Assembly: GCA_937952345.1 (NCBI GenBank)
Contig: CALFYN010000015.1
Span: forward strand, 1-7,525
Reading direction: 5' to 3'
From: an uncultured Acidobacteriota bacterium
GTDB lineage: Bacteria; Acidobacteriota; Terriglobia; Bryobacterales; Bryobacteraceae
Length of the DNA: 7,525 bases
A program made the translations under genes and the position numbers. Shown one piece after another: positions 6,052-7,525 of the stretch (positions within the stretch are counted from its first letter, which is position 1; every line of letters begins with the position of its first letter). Under the pieces are notes generated by a model. That model saw only the letters and a program-made list of their open reading frames with translations, did not search any database and had not been told where the DNA came from.

Positions 6052-6831
6052 ATGCGCACTTTTGCCCTCTTTGTTCTTGCCATGCCGCTACTGGCCCAAT
6101 TGCCCGCCCCCAACAGCACCGGAGTCGCCATGGGCCATCTCCACCTCAGCACCACCGATCTCAAAGCCTCTCGCAAATTCTGGATCGATTACCTCGGCGG
6201 CACCGTAGCCAAACTCGGCAAGATGGAGGTCTACAAATTCCCCGACGTGATCGTCGTCGTCACCAAGCGCCCACAAGTCGGAGGAGGCTCAGAAGGCAGC
6301 GCCGTCAACCACCTCGGCTTCAAGGTCAAGGATCTCGACGCCTACCTCGCCAAATGCAAAGAGATGGGCTTCCGCATCGCCGCCACCAATCCCCAAACCC
6401 GCCAGGGCTTCGTCATGGCTCCCGGAGAAGTGAAAGTCGAACTCAGCGAAGACAAGTCCATGACCATCCCCATCGCCCACCACCACATTCACTTCTTCAA
6501 CGGCAAGCACCTCGAAACCCAGGCCTGGTACGCCAAACACTTCGGAGCCATCCCCGGCAAGCGTCTCCGCTTCGATGCCGCCGATCTCCCCGGCGTCAAC
6601 CTCACCTTCTCTCCCTCGGAAACGCCCGTCGAACCCACCAAAGGCCGCGCCATGGACCACATCGGCTTCGAAATCCGAGGCCTCGAACAATTCGTGAAAA
6701 AGCTCGAAGCCGCCGGCATCAAATTCGACGTCCCCTACCGCCAGGTCCCCGCCCTCGGCATTTCCATCGCCTTCTTCACCGACCCCTGGGGCGCCTACGT
6801 CGAACTAACCGAAGGCCTCGACAAGATCTAA
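6052..6831 (+). CDS. Secreted tandem-VOC (glyoxalase/bleomycin-resistance fold) protein
   Basis: This 259-aa protein has a Sec-type signal peptide (Arg2, hydrophobic 4-15, probable cleavage near LLA-Q at 13-16) followed by two vicinal-oxygen-chelate domains.

Domain 1 (about 27-135) has MGHLHLSTTD (27-36), NHLGFKVKD (86-94) and VELSED (129-134). Domain 2 (about 142-256) has AHHHIHFF (142-149), MDHIGFEI (201-208) and VELTEG (250-255). The His/His/Glu sets (29/87/130 and 145/203/251) are placed like VOC metal ligands, so both domains may bind a divalent metal.

The ATG at 6052 is chosen because the signal peptide starts there; a GTG at 6022 overlapping the previous gene is an alternative. It begins 19 nt after the glycosidase stop and is probably co-transcribed with it, yet no Shine-Dalgarno sequence is evident. 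VOC proteins range from dioxygenases to lyases and binding proteins, so no reaction is assigned. Confidence 0.9.
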   Translation: MRTFALFVLAMPLLAQLPAPNSTGVAMGHLHLSTTDLKASRKFWIDYLGGTVAKLGKMEVYKFPDVIVVVTKRPQVGGGSEGSAVNHLGFKVKDLDAYLAKCKEMGFRIAATNPQTRQGFVMAPGEVKVELSEDKSMTIPIAHHHIHFFNGKHLETQAWYAKHFGAIPGKRLRFDAADLPGVNLTFSPSETPVEPTKGRAMDHIGFEIRGLEQFVKKLEAAGIKFDVPYRQVPALGISIAFFTDPWGAYVELTEGLDKI

Positions 6832-6832
6832 G

Positions 6833-7525
6833 CTACCGGTTAAACAAGAACGCCTTGCTATTCACCAAGGCCCACAATAAATCCTGAGCCCGCGCCGCCC
6901 GGCTCTCCCCTTTCTTCAGAAACGTCACCGCCTGGTCATACTCCGCCGCGGAAGGAGGCCGGCTCAGCGCCCCCATATACAACTCCTCAATCAACTGCCG
7001 GTCCGTCACCCCCGCAGTAATCAGCCGCGCCACCACGCCCTTCGGATCCGCAATCGCCCCCGCAATATCCCCGCCATTCACCAGATTCAACGCCTGCGGC
7101 AAGCTCAAATCCGTACGCCGCTCACACTCGCACGCCGACTCACGCTGCGGACGCCCGAACAAATCCAGAAACCCATCCTTGCCCACATGCGGATCAGGCA
7201 ACTGCTGGGCCAGCAAATCATCCGGCACCTCCGGAAAATCCGGCCGCGATCCCGTCGCCACAAACAAGGCATCCTGCAATTGTTCCGCGCTCAGCCGCCG
7301 CGGCATCTGGTGCGAGAAGTTGATGTAATCCTCCTCGTTCCACTCGTTCGTCGCAATGCTCGCCTGATACGCCCGCGAATTCGCTATCGTCCGCACAAGG
7401 TGATGCAAATCAAACCCATGATCCACGAAATCCTTCGTTAGCGCCGTCAACAAAGCCTCGTTCACCGGAGGATTCGAAGCCCGGATATCATCCACCGGAT
7501 CAATAATCCCCTTCCCGAAAAAATA
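6833..7525 (-). CDS. DUF1553 (PSD1-type) protein, C-terminal part
   Basis: The frame is open from the window edge to TAG at 6835-6833, giving 230 codons; the start lies outside. An internal GTG at 7495 is not the real start, because the codons before it read YFFGKGIIDPV, which continues the family sequence.

DUF1553 features seen in order are GKGIIDPVDDI, SNPPVNEALL, DFVDHGFDLHHLVRTI, SRAYQAS, a stretch ending RRLSAEQLQDAL, FGRPQRESACECER, LPQALNLVNGG, ELYMGALSRPPSAAE, and the typical end LLWALVNSKAFLFNR. These proteins usually carry DUF1549, and often cytochrome c-like domains, further upstream. They are abundant in Planctomycetes and Acidobacteria and are exported; their reaction is not established.

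A DUF1501 gene often follows directly. Here the next gene is the convergent VOC gene, one nucleotide away, so that partner is not in its usual place. Confidence 0.93.
   Translation of the reverse strand, partial: YFFGKGIIDPVDDIRASNPPVNEALLTALTKDFVDHGFDLHHLVRTIANSRAYQASIATNEWNEEDYINFSHQMPRRLSAEQLQDALFVATGSRPDFPEVPDDLLAQQLPDPHVGKDGFLDLFGRPQRESACECERRTDLSLPQALNLVNGGDIAGAIADPKGVVARLITAGVTDRQLIEELYMGALSRPPSAAEYDQAVTFLKKGESRAARAQDLLWALVNSKAFLFNR

Noticed and set aside
5055..6176. A 373-codon minus-strand frame opposite the glycosidase gene
   Set aside because: Its Gly/Val/Glu/Ala-rich composition is the mirror of C-ending codons on the other strand, and it lacks motifs. The plus-strand protein has clear family motifs.

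Overview
This is a high-GC bacterial window with a strong preference for C or G at third codon positions. The gene content best fits an acidobacterium of the Solibacter/Bryobacter type: a DUF1553 protein, exported VOC and glycosidase-like proteins, and a two-subunit 2-oxoacid:ferredoxin oxidoreductase followed by a PFOR-like ferredoxin protein. The lineage is inferred from gene content and style; there is no rRNA or other marker.

Left half, minus strand (about 4911 down to 117): an operon-like run of three genes. First is a fused gamma-alpha subunit (631 aa) of a KorA-type 2-oxoacid:ferredoxin oxidoreductase. Next is its thiamine-diphosphate/Fe-S beta subunit (317 aa). Third is a 622-aa protein that looks like a PFOR C-terminal-type region joined by an Ala/Pro linker to a single-cluster ferredoxin domain. 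At both junctions inside the run the TAG stop lies within the next gene's Shine-Dalgarno sequence (TAGGAG), which predicts tight translational coupling. A well-spaced sigma-54 (-24/-12) promoter candidate lies 34 nt upstream of the first start codon. The likely scheme is that KorAB oxidatively decarboxylates a 2-oxoacid (2-oxoglutarate is the best guess) to an acyl-CoA, and the third protein passes on the electrons. Downstream, at 117 to 1, there is a possible 19-codon micro-ORF and the first 11 codons of another minus-strand gene that leaves the window.

Right half, plus strand (5049-6831): two genes divergent from the kor run. One is a GH113-like TIM-barrel glycosidase with a Tat-type signal. 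The other, 19 nt later, is a secreted protein of two tandem VOC (glyoxalase/bleomycin-resistance fold) domains. Neither has a recognisable Shine-Dalgarno sequence.

Right edge, minus strand (6833-7525): the C-terminal 230 codons of a DUF1553 (Planctomycete/Acidobacteria PSD1-type) protein. It converges on the VOC gene with one nucleotide between the two stop codons.

No tRNA, rRNA, CRISPR array, insertion sequence or convincing intrinsic terminator was seen. Most of the window is ordinary chromosomal metabolism. The points most worth checking are the sigma-54 promoter of the kor run and the PFOR-like third protein with a tethered ferredoxin.
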